From Comamonadaceae bacterium (GTDB lineage Bacteria > Pseudomonadota > Gammaproteobacteria > Burkholderiales > Burkholderiaceae_C), in assembly GCA_947375135.1 (NCBI GenBank), contig CANCER010000009.1:60280-124279 (forward strand): a stretch of DNA of 64,000 nt, written 5' to 3'. Every line of letters begins with the position of its first letter. Position 1 is the first letter of the stretch. This document shows, in pieces, positions 56,823-64,000 of the stretch. The notes under the pieces are model-generated. The model had not been told where the DNA came from. It ran no database searches and saw only the letters and a list, made by a program, of their open reading frames with translations. Made by a program: the position numbers and the translations under genes.

Positions 56823-58982
56823 ATGAGCGAAAAAAATATGTACAAAAAACTTCGTTTTAGGGCGTTCGTTTGGGGGGTGCTGTATGTGGCGTGCAGCTAT
56901 GCCGTGTCTGCGCCAGTCTGTTTCAACCCCGCTACCCAGAGCATACCGGGCGTTACGGTGACAGCCAGCGGAACCTGCGGTATCACGGCCGTTTCCACCA
57001 TTGATCCACCAATCCCCGGCTACAGTCCGCCAGGTTTGGCTTTACGTGGGAACAACGAAAGTTGCATGCTGACTTTTTCCACGCCCGTCAAGAACCTGAC
57101 CGTGGACGTTGGCGCGCACTCCTGCGACGCCGCCCAGGACGGGGTGATTACTTGCCAGACAGCGGTGTTCAACGTCAACGGCGCGCATCGGCCGATAGCG
57201 AGCGGCGAATTGCACACGCCAACCGATTATTCTTTTTACGCAGGGAATTCGGGTTTGGACCCGGTTTCACCACTTTCGCTGGACTCCAATGGGGACGTGG
57301 TCGGTGGAAATGAACCGGTTACTTACAACGGAAACGGGTCGGGGCAGGTTCAGCTGCCCCCTGCTTTCGCAGTCCGCAGCATTCAGATCACCAACACCAG
57401 TGACCAAAATTACAGCGATCTGGACAATAGCAGTTGGTTTAATGTGTGCTACGACGGCCTGGCGCCGCCCACCGTCACGGTCAACAAGGTTTCCAAGGGT
57501 GGCACGGGCACCTTCAGTTTCAAGGGCACCAGCAATGCCAACGGCTTTACCACCACGGAAGGTGCTTACACCGTTGCCACGGCCACTGCAGGCGTTGTGG
57601 CCAGCGGCAACTTGGTGAATTTGAGTGCCGCCAACACCATGACGGAAATTCAGGAAACAGTGCCCCTTGGGTGGGCGCTCACCGGCGCATCTTGTGTCGA
57701 TGCCAACGCGGCCGTTAGCGGAAACATTGGCAACACGTTTGGTGTTCTGGTTGGTACTACCTTACAAATTCCGGCAGCAACCGTCTTGAATGGAGCCAAC
57801 CTGCAATGCACCTTTATCAACACTTATACAGGTCTGGCATTGAGCGGAAAGGTGATTCTGGATACCGGTGCGGGCTCGGGTGTTGCGCACGACGCAATAC
57901 AGAATGGTGCTGAGCCTGGGCAGCCAGGCGTTACCGTGAGCCTTACCGATTGCGCTAGTACGGTATACAGCAGCACGACAACATCGGGCGATGGCAGCTT
58001 CAGCTTAAGTCTGAGCGGCGTAAGCGCAGGGCAGCAGGCGTGTATTGTGGAAACCTTGCCCGCAAGCTACAGCGCAGTCAGCGCTAACGTTGGCACAACT
58101 GGTGGAAGTTACACCGTTGCGACGGCCAGCCTGAAGTTTACCGTCGGGTCTGGTGCCTACAGTGGCATTGTGCTGGGTAATGTGCCCATGAGCACGTTTA
58201 CCGGAGATGGCGCCCAGCAAACGACAGCGGGACAAGCCGTGACCTACGCGCACACCTATGTGGCGGGCACTGCGGGACGCGTGACGTTCTCCACCACCGA
58301 TAGCCCGACGCCGAACTGGCAGGTCTGGACTAGCGTCCTGTACCTGGACAACAACTGCAACGGGGTTCTGGATGGAACGGATACGCTGATCATCGCGCCG
58401 GTGAATGTGGTCGCAGGACAGCAAGTATGTATTTTGGATCGAGTTATTTCTCCCGCAGGGGCGACGAATGGCGCGCGCGATATCACGACGGTCAATGCCG
58501 GCGAGGTCTGGACCACACTATCGCCAGCTGGTAGCTTGAGCCACGATCTCAAAAACCTGGACGCCACGACGGTGGGAAGTTCTGGCCTCACCTTGCAGAA
58601 GGATGTGCGCAAGCTTACCGCTTGTCCTGCTGACGCAAGCGCCTCTTTATCCAACGCCACTCCGTATTCCGTCAGTGGCACTGCCAGTCCCGGGGATTGG
58701 CTGGAATACCGCTTGCGTTACTCCAATATAACTGCCGCTGCTTTGACTGCTATTGTGATCCGGGATCAGGTGCCGGCCTACACGCGTTATGGAAGTGCCC
58801 TGTGCTTGAGCACCCCCAGCGTTGGACTGTCCGGCTGCGCGGTGAGCCAGCAACCCGCAGTGAACGCAACCAATGGCGCTATTGCATGGAGCTTGTCCGA
58901 CGCCACTGTTGCTCCAGCGGGTTTGCAGCCCTTGGCGTCCGGCGCTGTGAGTTTTTGCATCCGTATCCAAACGCAGGAATGA
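56823..58982 (+). CDS. Exported repeat protein of 719 residues (cluster gene 4)
   Basis: Begins MSEKNMYKKL with a signal peptide ending SYAVSAP. The N-terminal ~200 residues are a Cys-containing beta domain not recognised. Residues about 218-337 hold a module (GGTGTFSFKGTSNANGF to LQCTFINTY, nt 57475-57832) that recurs in cluster gene 5. A prealbumin-like or SdrB-type segment follows (GQPGVTVSLTDCASTVYSSTTTSGDGSFSLSL), then DNNCNGVLDGTD (calcium-type loop) and a final DUF11 unit (LEYRLRYSNITAAALTAIVIRDQVPAYTRYG) like the end of cluster gene 2. Ribosome site weak. Surface function inferred only. Confidence 0.75.
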   Translation: MSEKNMYKKLRFRAFVWGVLYVACSYAVSAPVCFNPATQSIPGVTVTASGTCGITAVSTIDPPIPGYSPPGLALRGNNESCMLTFSTPVKNLTVDVGAHSCDAAQDGVITCQTAVFNVNGAHRPIASGELHTPTDYSFYAGNSGLDPVSPLSLDSNGDVVGGNEPVTYNGNGSGQVQLPPAFAVRSIQITNTSDQNYSDLDNSSWFNVCYDGLAPPTVTVNKVSKGGTGTFSFKGTSNANGFTTTEGAYTVATATAGVVASGNLVNLSAANTMTEIQETVPLGWALTGASCVDANAAVSGNIGNTFGVLVGTTLQIPAATVLNGANLQCTFINTYTGLALSGKVILDTGAGSGVAHDAIQNGAEPGQPGVTVSLTDCASTVYSSTTTSGDGSFSLSLSGVSAGQQACIVETLPASYSAVSANVGTTGGSYTVATASLKFTVGSGAYSGIVLGNVPMSTFTGDGAQQTTAGQAVTYAHTYVAGTAGRVTFSTTDSPTPNWQVWTSVLYLDNNCNGVLDGTDTLIIAPVNVVAGQQVCILDRVISPAGATNGARDITTVNAGEVWTTLSPAGSLSHDLKNLDATTVGSSGLTLQKDVRKLTACPADASASLSNATPYSVSGTASPGDWLEYRLRYSNITAAALTAIVIRDQVPAYTRYGSALCLSTPSVGLSGCAVSQQPAVNATNGAIAWSLSDATVAPAGLQPLASGAVSFCIRIQTQE

Positions 58983-59002
58983 TGGGGCCGCTGCGCGTTA
59001 AC

Positions 59003-59119
59003 CCAGTACCACCGACTTTCCTTTCCTGTTTTAGGACCAACGCCATCATGTTTCCAGAGAATTTTGTGGTGGCCAATGCAGCACTTCAGTGTGCTGTGAT
59101 TGCGTAGCGGCAACAGTAG
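59003..59119 (+). pseudogene. Degenerate copy of the 3' end of cluster gene 5
   Basis: This segment aligns without gaps to 61101-61217, the last 39 codons of cluster gene 5; 81 of 117 bases match by hand count. Translated, it reads NPVPPTFL...NFVVANAALQCAVIA, then a premature TAG, then RQQ and the original stop. It has no start or ribosome site of its own, so it is the leftover tail of a lost paralogue. Confidence 0.8.
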
Positions 59120-59145
59120 CAATAGGCAGTTGAGCCGACCATAAA

Positions 59146-59232
59146 ATGAGCGAAAAAATTTCTTTGAAAACATCGCCTTACTGCCACGGCTGGATTCGAT
59201 TGAATGAATCGATGTCCGTTGGAACTTGCTGA
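59146..59232 (+). pseudogene. Degenerate copy of the start of cluster gene 4
   Basis: ATGAGCGAAAAAA here repeats the first 13 bases of cluster gene 4 exactly, and lies 32 bases after a CAGTAGCAA stop context, the same distance as at 56791-56823. After MSEK the reading soon diverges and stops at 28 codons. It is a truncated duplicate start in the leader of cluster gene 5. Confidence 0.65.
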
Positions 59233-59279
59233 CATTTTTCGATAGTTTTATTGAGCTTGAATGTGAACGAGGTGCACTC

Positions 59280-61217
59280 TTGAAATACCAACCTTTTATA
59301 TTGTCGTTGTTGCTGACTTTGCTAGCCTGCTTTGGCGTGCCCGGTTTAGCAAACGCGCGCACCTTGGTTAATCAGGGCCAGATTTGCTGGCAAAACGTCT
59401 CCAGCTATGACCAGGTCGTGGTGCATTTTCAGCCGAATGGCAACTCGGACTGGGATTCGAATATGACCGTGAACGGCACCACCATCGCCAGCACGGGGCA
59501 TGGCAGTGGTTACGCAGGTCAGTCTGGCTACGTTCCCGGCAATGGCATCAGTTTGGGATGGGTCAAAGTGGGGGGGTGCTCTACCTGGTTTTGTGCTTCG
59601 TACAGTGCGCGCATTGACTACGGCCCCTGCAATCCAACTTTTGAAGATACCGGCGTATCGCCCAATGAAGGGTATTTCTGGTTTGAGGGATACAAGTACG
59701 TAGGCGCCACATTGTCAGTCAGTAAGTCGGCGACCCCCTATGCGCTAAAGGTAGGTGCCAGTGGCCAGTACTATTCTATTAACATTGGTATAAGTTATGG
59801 GCCTACGACAGCGCCCATTACCATTAGCGACATCTTGCCCGCCGGATTTACCACCAGTGGAACCATCACGGCGACGGGGGGTACGTTGTCGGGTTGTCCG
59901 TCGGCAAATGCGACGAGCTTGGCGGGTTGTACGGTGGCATCCGGCACGTATGGCCCTATCAACATTACCGTGCCGGTGAATATTTCATCGGCAGCAGCCA
60001 GTTCCGCCACTAACTACGCCTATGTTTATGGAGGTGGAGATCCGCTTTGTGCGGGAGGCTGCGTGGGTGGAACCACCAATCCGGTGGCTCCTCTCACCAG
60101 TCTCAGCGTCACCAAAGCGCTGGGCGCTACCGGTCGGGTAAATGGTACAGACCAGTTTGACCTGGCGATCAAGACAGGTGGCGTCAGTGGTAAGCCAGTG
60201 GCCAGCGTGACGACCACCGGCACGGGGACTGTGGCGGTCGGCACCGCATCCTTGAACCCGGCCGTCACGGGCACGGACTACACCCTCGCCGAAGCGGGTT
60301 CACTCGGCGCCAACTTGGCGCAGTACAGCAGCACGCTGACCTGTACCGACAGTGCAGGCATACAGACCGGTTTGCCCAATGCAGTGGCCTTTAGTGCCAG
60401 CGCGGGCTACACCCTTACTCCGCTGGCCGGGGCGCAAATTGGCTGCACGATCACCAACAGTGCGGCCGTTGCAAAATTAACCGTTAAAAAGATAACCACT
60501 GGGGGCACGGGTGCTTTCACCTTCAAAGGCACACCCTCCAGCGCCAACGGCTTCAGTACGGATGGCAGCTATGTGGTTACCACCACCACGGCAGGCATTG
60601 CGGCCATCGGCGCTCAGGTGTACCTGACGGCCGCCAACACCCTGACCGAAGTGAAGGAGACGGTGCCCTCGGGTTGGTCGCTCAGCAGCGCGAGCTGTGT
60701 GGATAACAATGCATCGTTGACCGGTAATCCGGCAAGTTTCGGCACCCTGAGCGGTGCGACACTGCAGATCCCGGCGGCCAATGTGCGCTTGGGTGCGGAC
60801 TTGGTGTGCACGTTTACCGATGTGCCTGCACTGGCCAGTATGGCGGTGACTCAAAAAGTGATCGTGACCGCGCCGGCAACCTTCAACCCGCCTGTGACCT
60901 TCGGGTACACCGGCAACAATGGCTGGACATTCCAGCAGAACAGCAACACGGTGGTCAATGCCGTGATCAAGGGCAATCCCCAGGCCCTGACTGCGTTGAA
61001 CGTGGCGACCACACTGACGGTAGCGGTTCCCACGTCGGAAACGAGCTGGAAAATTGCGAGCATGCGGTGTACGGACACGAACGCCAGCGTCTCCGGAAAC
61101 CCGTTGCCCCCGACTATTTTGGCAAGCGCCACGACCAACACCGTCACCGTTCCTGCGATTTATGTGGTGGCCAATGCGGCCCTGCAGTGCGCGGTGATCG
61201 GATCCCGTCAACAGTAG
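59280..61217 (+). CDS. Exported repeat protein of 645 residues (cluster gene 5)
   Basis: The likely start is a TTG at 59280: GAGGTG lies five bases upstream, and it gives a clean signal peptide (MKYQPFILSLLLTLLACFGVPGLANA). An earlier in-frame TTG (59226) would add hydrophilic residues. An N-terminal Cys/Trp-rich domain is followed by a DUF11-like unit (YYSINIGISYGPTTAPITISDILPAGF). The module at nt 60478-60832 (GGTGAFTFKGTPSSANGF to LVCTFTDVP) is paralogous to that in cluster gene 4. A related C-terminal half-module ends VVANAALQCAVIGSRQQ. Degenerate copies of this end lie at 56722-56796 and 59003-59119. It is convergent with mnmA, seven bases apart. Confidence 0.77.
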   Translation: MKYQPFILSLLLTLLACFGVPGLANARTLVNQGQICWQNVSSYDQVVVHFQPNGNSDWDSNMTVNGTTIASTGHGSGYAGQSGYVPGNGISLGWVKVGGCSTWFCASYSARIDYGPCNPTFEDTGVSPNEGYFWFEGYKYVGATLSVSKSATPYALKVGASGQYYSINIGISYGPTTAPITISDILPAGFTTSGTITATGGTLSGCPSANATSLAGCTVASGTYGPINITVPVNISSAAASSATNYAYVYGGGDPLCAGGCVGGTTNPVAPLTSLSVTKALGATGRVNGTDQFDLAIKTGGVSGKPVASVTTTGTGTVAVGTASLNPAVTGTDYTLAEAGSLGANLAQYSSTLTCTDSAGIQTGLPNAVAFSASAGYTLTPLAGAQIGCTITNSAAVAKLTVKKITTGGTGAFTFKGTPSSANGFSTDGSYVVTTTTAGIAAIGAQVYLTAANTLTEVKETVPSGWSLSSASCVDNNASLTGNPASFGTLSGATLQIPAANVRLGADLVCTFTDVPALASMAVTQKVIVTAPATFNPPVTFGYTGNNGWTFQQNSNTVVNAVIKGNPQALTALNVATTLTVAVPTSETSWKIASMRCTDTNASVSGNPLPPTILASATTNTVTVPAIYVVANAALQCAVIGSRQQ

Positions 61218-61224
61218 CCGTTGC

Positions 61225-62334
61225 TCAGGGGTGGCTGGCGATGACGCCGCCACCCAGACACACCTCGCCGTCATACAGCACAGCGGATTGGCCGGGCGTA
61301 ACTGCCCATTGCGGTTGCGGGAAGCTCAGCGCAAAGCCGTCTTCGCCCTGGCTCTGAAGTTGGCAGGGCGCGTCGCTTTGGCGGTAGCGGGTTTTGGCGG
61401 AAAGGGTGCCGTTGGCAGGCGCTGGGCCTGCGCACCAACTTGCGTTTTGCGCTTGTAGTTGGCTGGACAGCAACCAGGGGTGATCGTGCCCCTGCACCAC
61501 CCACAGCGTGTTGTGCTCCATGTCCTTGCGCGCCACAAACCAGGGCTCGTGCGCACCGCCGCCGCGCTGCGCACCCTTGGCCTTGATGCCGCCAATGCCC
61601 AGGCCCTGCCTTTGGCCCAGGGTGTAGAAGGACAGGCCGACATGTTCCCCGATGGTGTGGCCCTTGGGGTTTTTGATGGGGCCCGGCTCCTTGGAGATGT
61701 AGCGGTTCAGAAAGTCGCGGAATGGACGTTCGCCAATAAAGCAGATGCCGGTGGAGTCTTTCTTTTTGGCGTTGGGCAGTTGCATCTCAGCGGCAATGCG
61801 GCGCACCTCGGTCTTGTGCAACTCGCCGACCGGGAACCAGGTTTTGGACAACTGCGCCTGGTTCAGGCGGTGGAGGAAGTAGCTCTGGTCCTTGGAGGCG
61901 TCGAGTCCCTTGAGCAGTTCGTGCAGACCGGTGACAGGGTTTTGTCGGACGCGGGCGTAATGCCCGGTGGCGATCCTGTCTGCGCCGAGGCGCATGGCAT
62001 GGTCCAGAAAGGCCTTGAACTTGATCTCGGCGTTGCACAGGATATCGGGGTTGGGCGTGCGCCCGGCCTGGTACTCGCGCAGGAATTCGGCAAACACGCG
62101 GTCTTTGTAGTCGGCGGCGAAGTTGACGTGCTCTATTTCGATGCCGATGACGTCGGCCACGGCAGCGGCGTCCACGAAGTCGATATTGGACGAGCAGTAT
62201 TCGCTGTCGTCATCGTCTTCCCAGTTTTTCATGAAAATGCCGATGACCTCGTGGCCTTGTTGCTTGAGAAGATGGGCGGTGACGGCAGAGTCCACCCCGC
62301 CGCTCAATCCGACGACGATTCGTTGTTTGACCAT
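61225..62334 (-). CDS. mnmA: tRNA-specific 2-thiouridylase
   Basis: Installs sulfur at U34 of Lys, Glu and Gln tRNAs. The 369 residues have the PP-loop [11 protein letters not shown] near residue 10, the catalytic Cys in [12 protein letters not shown] and the persulfide Cys in [12 protein letters not shown], plus the [15 protein letters not shown] segment. The downstream position after nudJ, with nine bases between them, is conserved with E. coli. Confidence 0.97.
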   Translation of the reverse strand: MVKQRIVVGLSGGVDSAVTAHLLKQQGHEVIGIFMKNWEDDDDSEYCSSNIDFVDAAAVADVIGIEIEHVNFAADYKDRVFAEFLREYQAGRTPNPDILCNAEIKFKAFLDHAMRLGADRIATGHYARVRQNPVTGLHELLKGLDASKDQSYFLHRLNQAQLSKTWFPVGELHKTEVRRIAAEMQLPNAKKKDSTGICFIGERPFRDFLNRYISKEPGPIKNPKGHTIGEHVGLSFYTLGQRQGLGIGGIKAKGAQRGGGAHEPWFVARKDMEHNTLWVVQGHDHPWLLSSQLQAQNASWCAGPAPANGTLSAKTRYRQSDAPCQLQSQGEDGFALSFPQPQWAVTPGQSAVLYDGEVCLGGGVIASHP

Positions 62335-62343
62335 GGTCTGATT

Positions 62344-62853
62344 TTAGGCGGGGTGCTGAAGCGCCTGTACCGAGGGGTGGGTGTGCACCACTTCCAGCCC
62401 GAAGCGCTGGCCCGCCAGGTAGTCTTCCACGCACTGCAGTACCAGGGGGCTGCGCAGGCGCTCGGCACTGTTGCGGATCTCGTCTGCAGTGAGCCACAAG
62501 GTTCTGACAATGGGCGTATCCAGCGTGCGCTGTGCGTCCCAGGCACCCAAGGTGCCGCAAAAGGCAAAGCGCAGGTAGGTGATGTCTTCGATTGCACTGG
62601 CGGCGGTGCCAGCGTGCGGGCGTTGAAAGCGCGCCAAGTACAGGCCGACCAGGGCTTGCGGGGTAAATGCATAGGCCGTTTCTTCCAGCGTTTCGCGCAC
62701 ACAGGCCTGCAAGGGCGACTCGCCCGGATCCAAATGGCCTGCCGGGTTATTCAGGCGCAGGCCCTCAGCGGTGTGTTCTTCCACCAGCAAAAAGCGACCC
62801 GTCTGTTCGATGATGGCTGCGACAGTGACGTTGGGTTGCCAGCGTGTATTCAT
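62344..62853 (-). CDS. nudJ: NUDIX hydrolase NudJ
   Basis: A 169-residue NUDIX phosphatase. The Nudix box is GHLDPGESPLQACVRETLEE, with the RE-x-x-EE metal site. The start PNVTVAAIIEQTGRFLLVEE and the C-terminal RLRSPLVLQCVEDYLAGQRFGLEVV match NudJ closely. E. coli nudJ is likewise next to mnmA, which supports the name. NudJ acts on thiamine (di)phosphate precursors and nucleotide diphosphates and triphosphates; the substrate here is by analogy. Confidence 0.9.
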   Translation of the reverse strand: MNTRWQPNVTVAAIIEQTGRFLLVEEHTAEGLRLNNPAGHLDPGESPLQACVRETLEETAYAFTPQALVGLYLARFQRPHAGTAASAIEDITYLRFAFCGTLGAWDAQRTLDTPIVRTLWLTADEIRNSAERLRSPLVLQCVEDYLAGQRFGLEVVHTHPSVQALQHPA

Positions 62854-63021
62854 TTTTCTATTGTGACGGAGATTCGCGATTCATTGAGGCACGTCATCGT
62901 TGGTGAGGGCTGGAGCCAGGTCATTTTCAGTTAAGCTCCTGACCGCAGTCGCTCAACTTTGCAGGCCGAACGGGAGTTGCTGCACGGGCTGTTTCCAACA
63001 ATATAGTCGAGGAGTCGCTTC

Positions 63022-64000
63022 ATGCAGACTGGCGTAGCAACTGGGGCCACATCGGGTGATACCGCTGCCCCCGCGAACACTCAAACGGCGCAACGCATTG
63101 GCGTGCCGCGCGAAATTTTCCCTGGCGAGAAGCGTGTGGCCACCGTGCCAGATGTCGTTGAGAAACTCATCAAACTGGGCTTTTCCGTCGCAGTGGAGTC
63201 CGGCGCCGGTGATGCTGCCGATTTGAGCGACGACGCCTACCGCGCCGCAGGCGCGATCGTGGTCGAGGGCGCAGCGCAGCTCTGGGCCGGCTCCGACATC
63301 GTGTTCAAGGTGCGCCCACCCACTGCGGATGAAGTGGCGGCCATGCCCGAAGGGCAGACGCTGGTGAGCTTTATCTGGCCGGCGCAAAACCCCGATTTGA
63401 TGCAGCAGCTCACGGCCAAGAAGGCCACCGTGCTGGCCATCGACGCGCTGCCGCGCACCCTAAGCCGCGCCCAGAAGATGGACGCCTTGACTTCACAAGC
63501 CGGCGTTGCCGGTTACCGCGCCGTCATTGAGGCCGCCAACGCCTTCGGCCGCTTCTTCAACGGCCAGATCACGGCCGCGGGCAAGGTGGCCCCGGCCAAG
63601 GTGTTCATCGCCGGTGCCGGTGTGGCTGGCCTGGCTGCCATCGGCACGGCCGCCAGCCTGGGCGCCATCGTGCGCGCCAACGACACCCGCGCCGAAGTGG
63701 CCGATCAGGTCGTGTCGCTGGGCGGCGAATTCGTCAAGGTCGACTACGAGGAAGAAGGTTCCGGCGGCGGCGGCTACGCCAAGGTCATGAGCGAGGGCTT
63801 CCTGCAGGCCCAGCGCGAGATGTATGCCAAGCAGGCCAAGGACGTCGACATCATCATCACGACGGCCCTCATCCCCGGCAAGCCCGCGCCCAGGCTCATC
63901 ACGGCCGACATGGTCGCTTCGATGAAGCCTGGCAGCGTCATCGTCGATATGGCGGGCGAGCAGGGCGGTAACTGCGAATTGACCGAGCCTGGCAAGGCGG
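63022..64000 (+). CDS. pntA: NAD(P) transhydrogenase subunit alpha (partial, runs off the window)
   Basis: The first 326 codons of the NAD(H)-binding subunit of proton-pumping transhydrogenase. The ATG at 63022 follows GAGGAG at 63009-63014. A ~24-residue extension precedes the family start IGVPREIFPGEKRVATVP. Further signatures are the SFIWPAQNPDLMQQL segment, the RAQKMDALTSQAGVAGYRAVI loop and the NAD-binding glycines GAGVAGLAAIGTAASLGA. The frame is open at 64000, so the C terminus lies outside. pntB would be expected downstream. Confidence 0.95.
   Translation, partial: MQTGVATGATSGDTAAPANTQTAQRIGVPREIFPGEKRVATVPDVVEKLIKLGFSVAVESGAGDAADLSDDAYRAAGAIVVEGAAQLWAGSDIVFKVRPPTADEVAAMPEGQTLVSFIWPAQNPDLMQQLTAKKATVLAIDALPRTLSRAQKMDALTSQAGVAGYRAVIEAANAFGRFFNGQITAAGKVAPAKVFIAGAGVAGLAAIGTAASLGAIVRANDTRAEVADQVVSLGGEFVKVDYEEEGSGGGGYAKVMSEGFLQAQREMYAKQAKDVDIIITTALIPGKPAPRLITADMVASMKPGSVIVDMAGEQGGNCELTEPGKA

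Noticed and set aside
58697..59107. A 136-codon open frame overlapping the end of cluster gene 4
   Set aside because: Its first part is an out-of-frame reading of cluster gene 4; only its last third is meaningful, as the degenerate copy of the gene 5 end.
46200..61217. Possible LPXTG, PEP-CTERM or RTX-type export signals in the exported repeat proteins
   Set aside because: Their C termini end in plain beta-strands or polar residues; no such sorting tail or nonapeptide array was found.

Overview
The window is chromosomal DNA of a betaproteobacterium, most likely family Comamonadaceae and close to Rhodoferax or Polaromonas. I infer this from the protein sequences and from the gene order (def-fmt-azlCD, and pgk/pyk/fba followed by purC/purE/purK/tsaC). 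No rRNA, tRNA, CRISPR array or intact insertion sequence was seen.

Layout. 0-31.6 kb is mostly housekeeping: glnE, a LysM protein, def-fmt-azlC-azlD, pgk, a c-di-GMP/phosphotransfer gene pair, pyk, fbaA, a SWIM protein and purC. Next come an outer-membrane/lipase group (OmpW, GDSL lipoprotein, divergent FadL), a CnoX-type thioredoxin, purE-purK-tsaC, dacB, an EamA transporter, tsaB-rimI-UDG, a Rieske oxygenase with a stand-alone ferredoxin, pyrF and two GSTs. 31.6-36.9 kb is a type VI secretion cargo cassette on the minus strand: vgrG, a peptidoglycan-hydrolase effector and a probable periplasmic immunity protein. 37.1-39.8 kb is a hydroxyproline-type catabolic group: a GntR regulator divergent from a DapA-like deaminase and a proline-racemase-family epimerase. 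39.9-43.8 kb holds the divergent uvrA and ssb.

The most unusual region is 44.3-61.2 kb. A Crp/Fnr-type regulator stands divergent to five large exported proteins built from DUF11-like and related beta-sandwich repeats. One has 2,369 residues and ends in what looks like an outer-membrane beta-barrel. Between the last three of these genes lie degenerate copies of one gene 3' end and of one gene start, traces of tandem duplication and decay. I know of no described function for this cluster; surface matrix or adhesin assembly is an inference. The window closes with mnmA-nudJ on the minus strand and the start of pntA, cut by the window edge.

How the genes fit together: translational coupling by 4-base ATGA/GTGA/TTGA overlaps is frequent (def/fmt, fmt/azlC, Hpt/GGDEF, purE/purK, EamA/tsaB, oxygenase/ferredoxin, GST/GST, giant protein/mini-ORF). 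Glycolysis, purine synthesis and t6A tRNA modification genes are clustered, with accessory envelope and signalling genes inserted between them.
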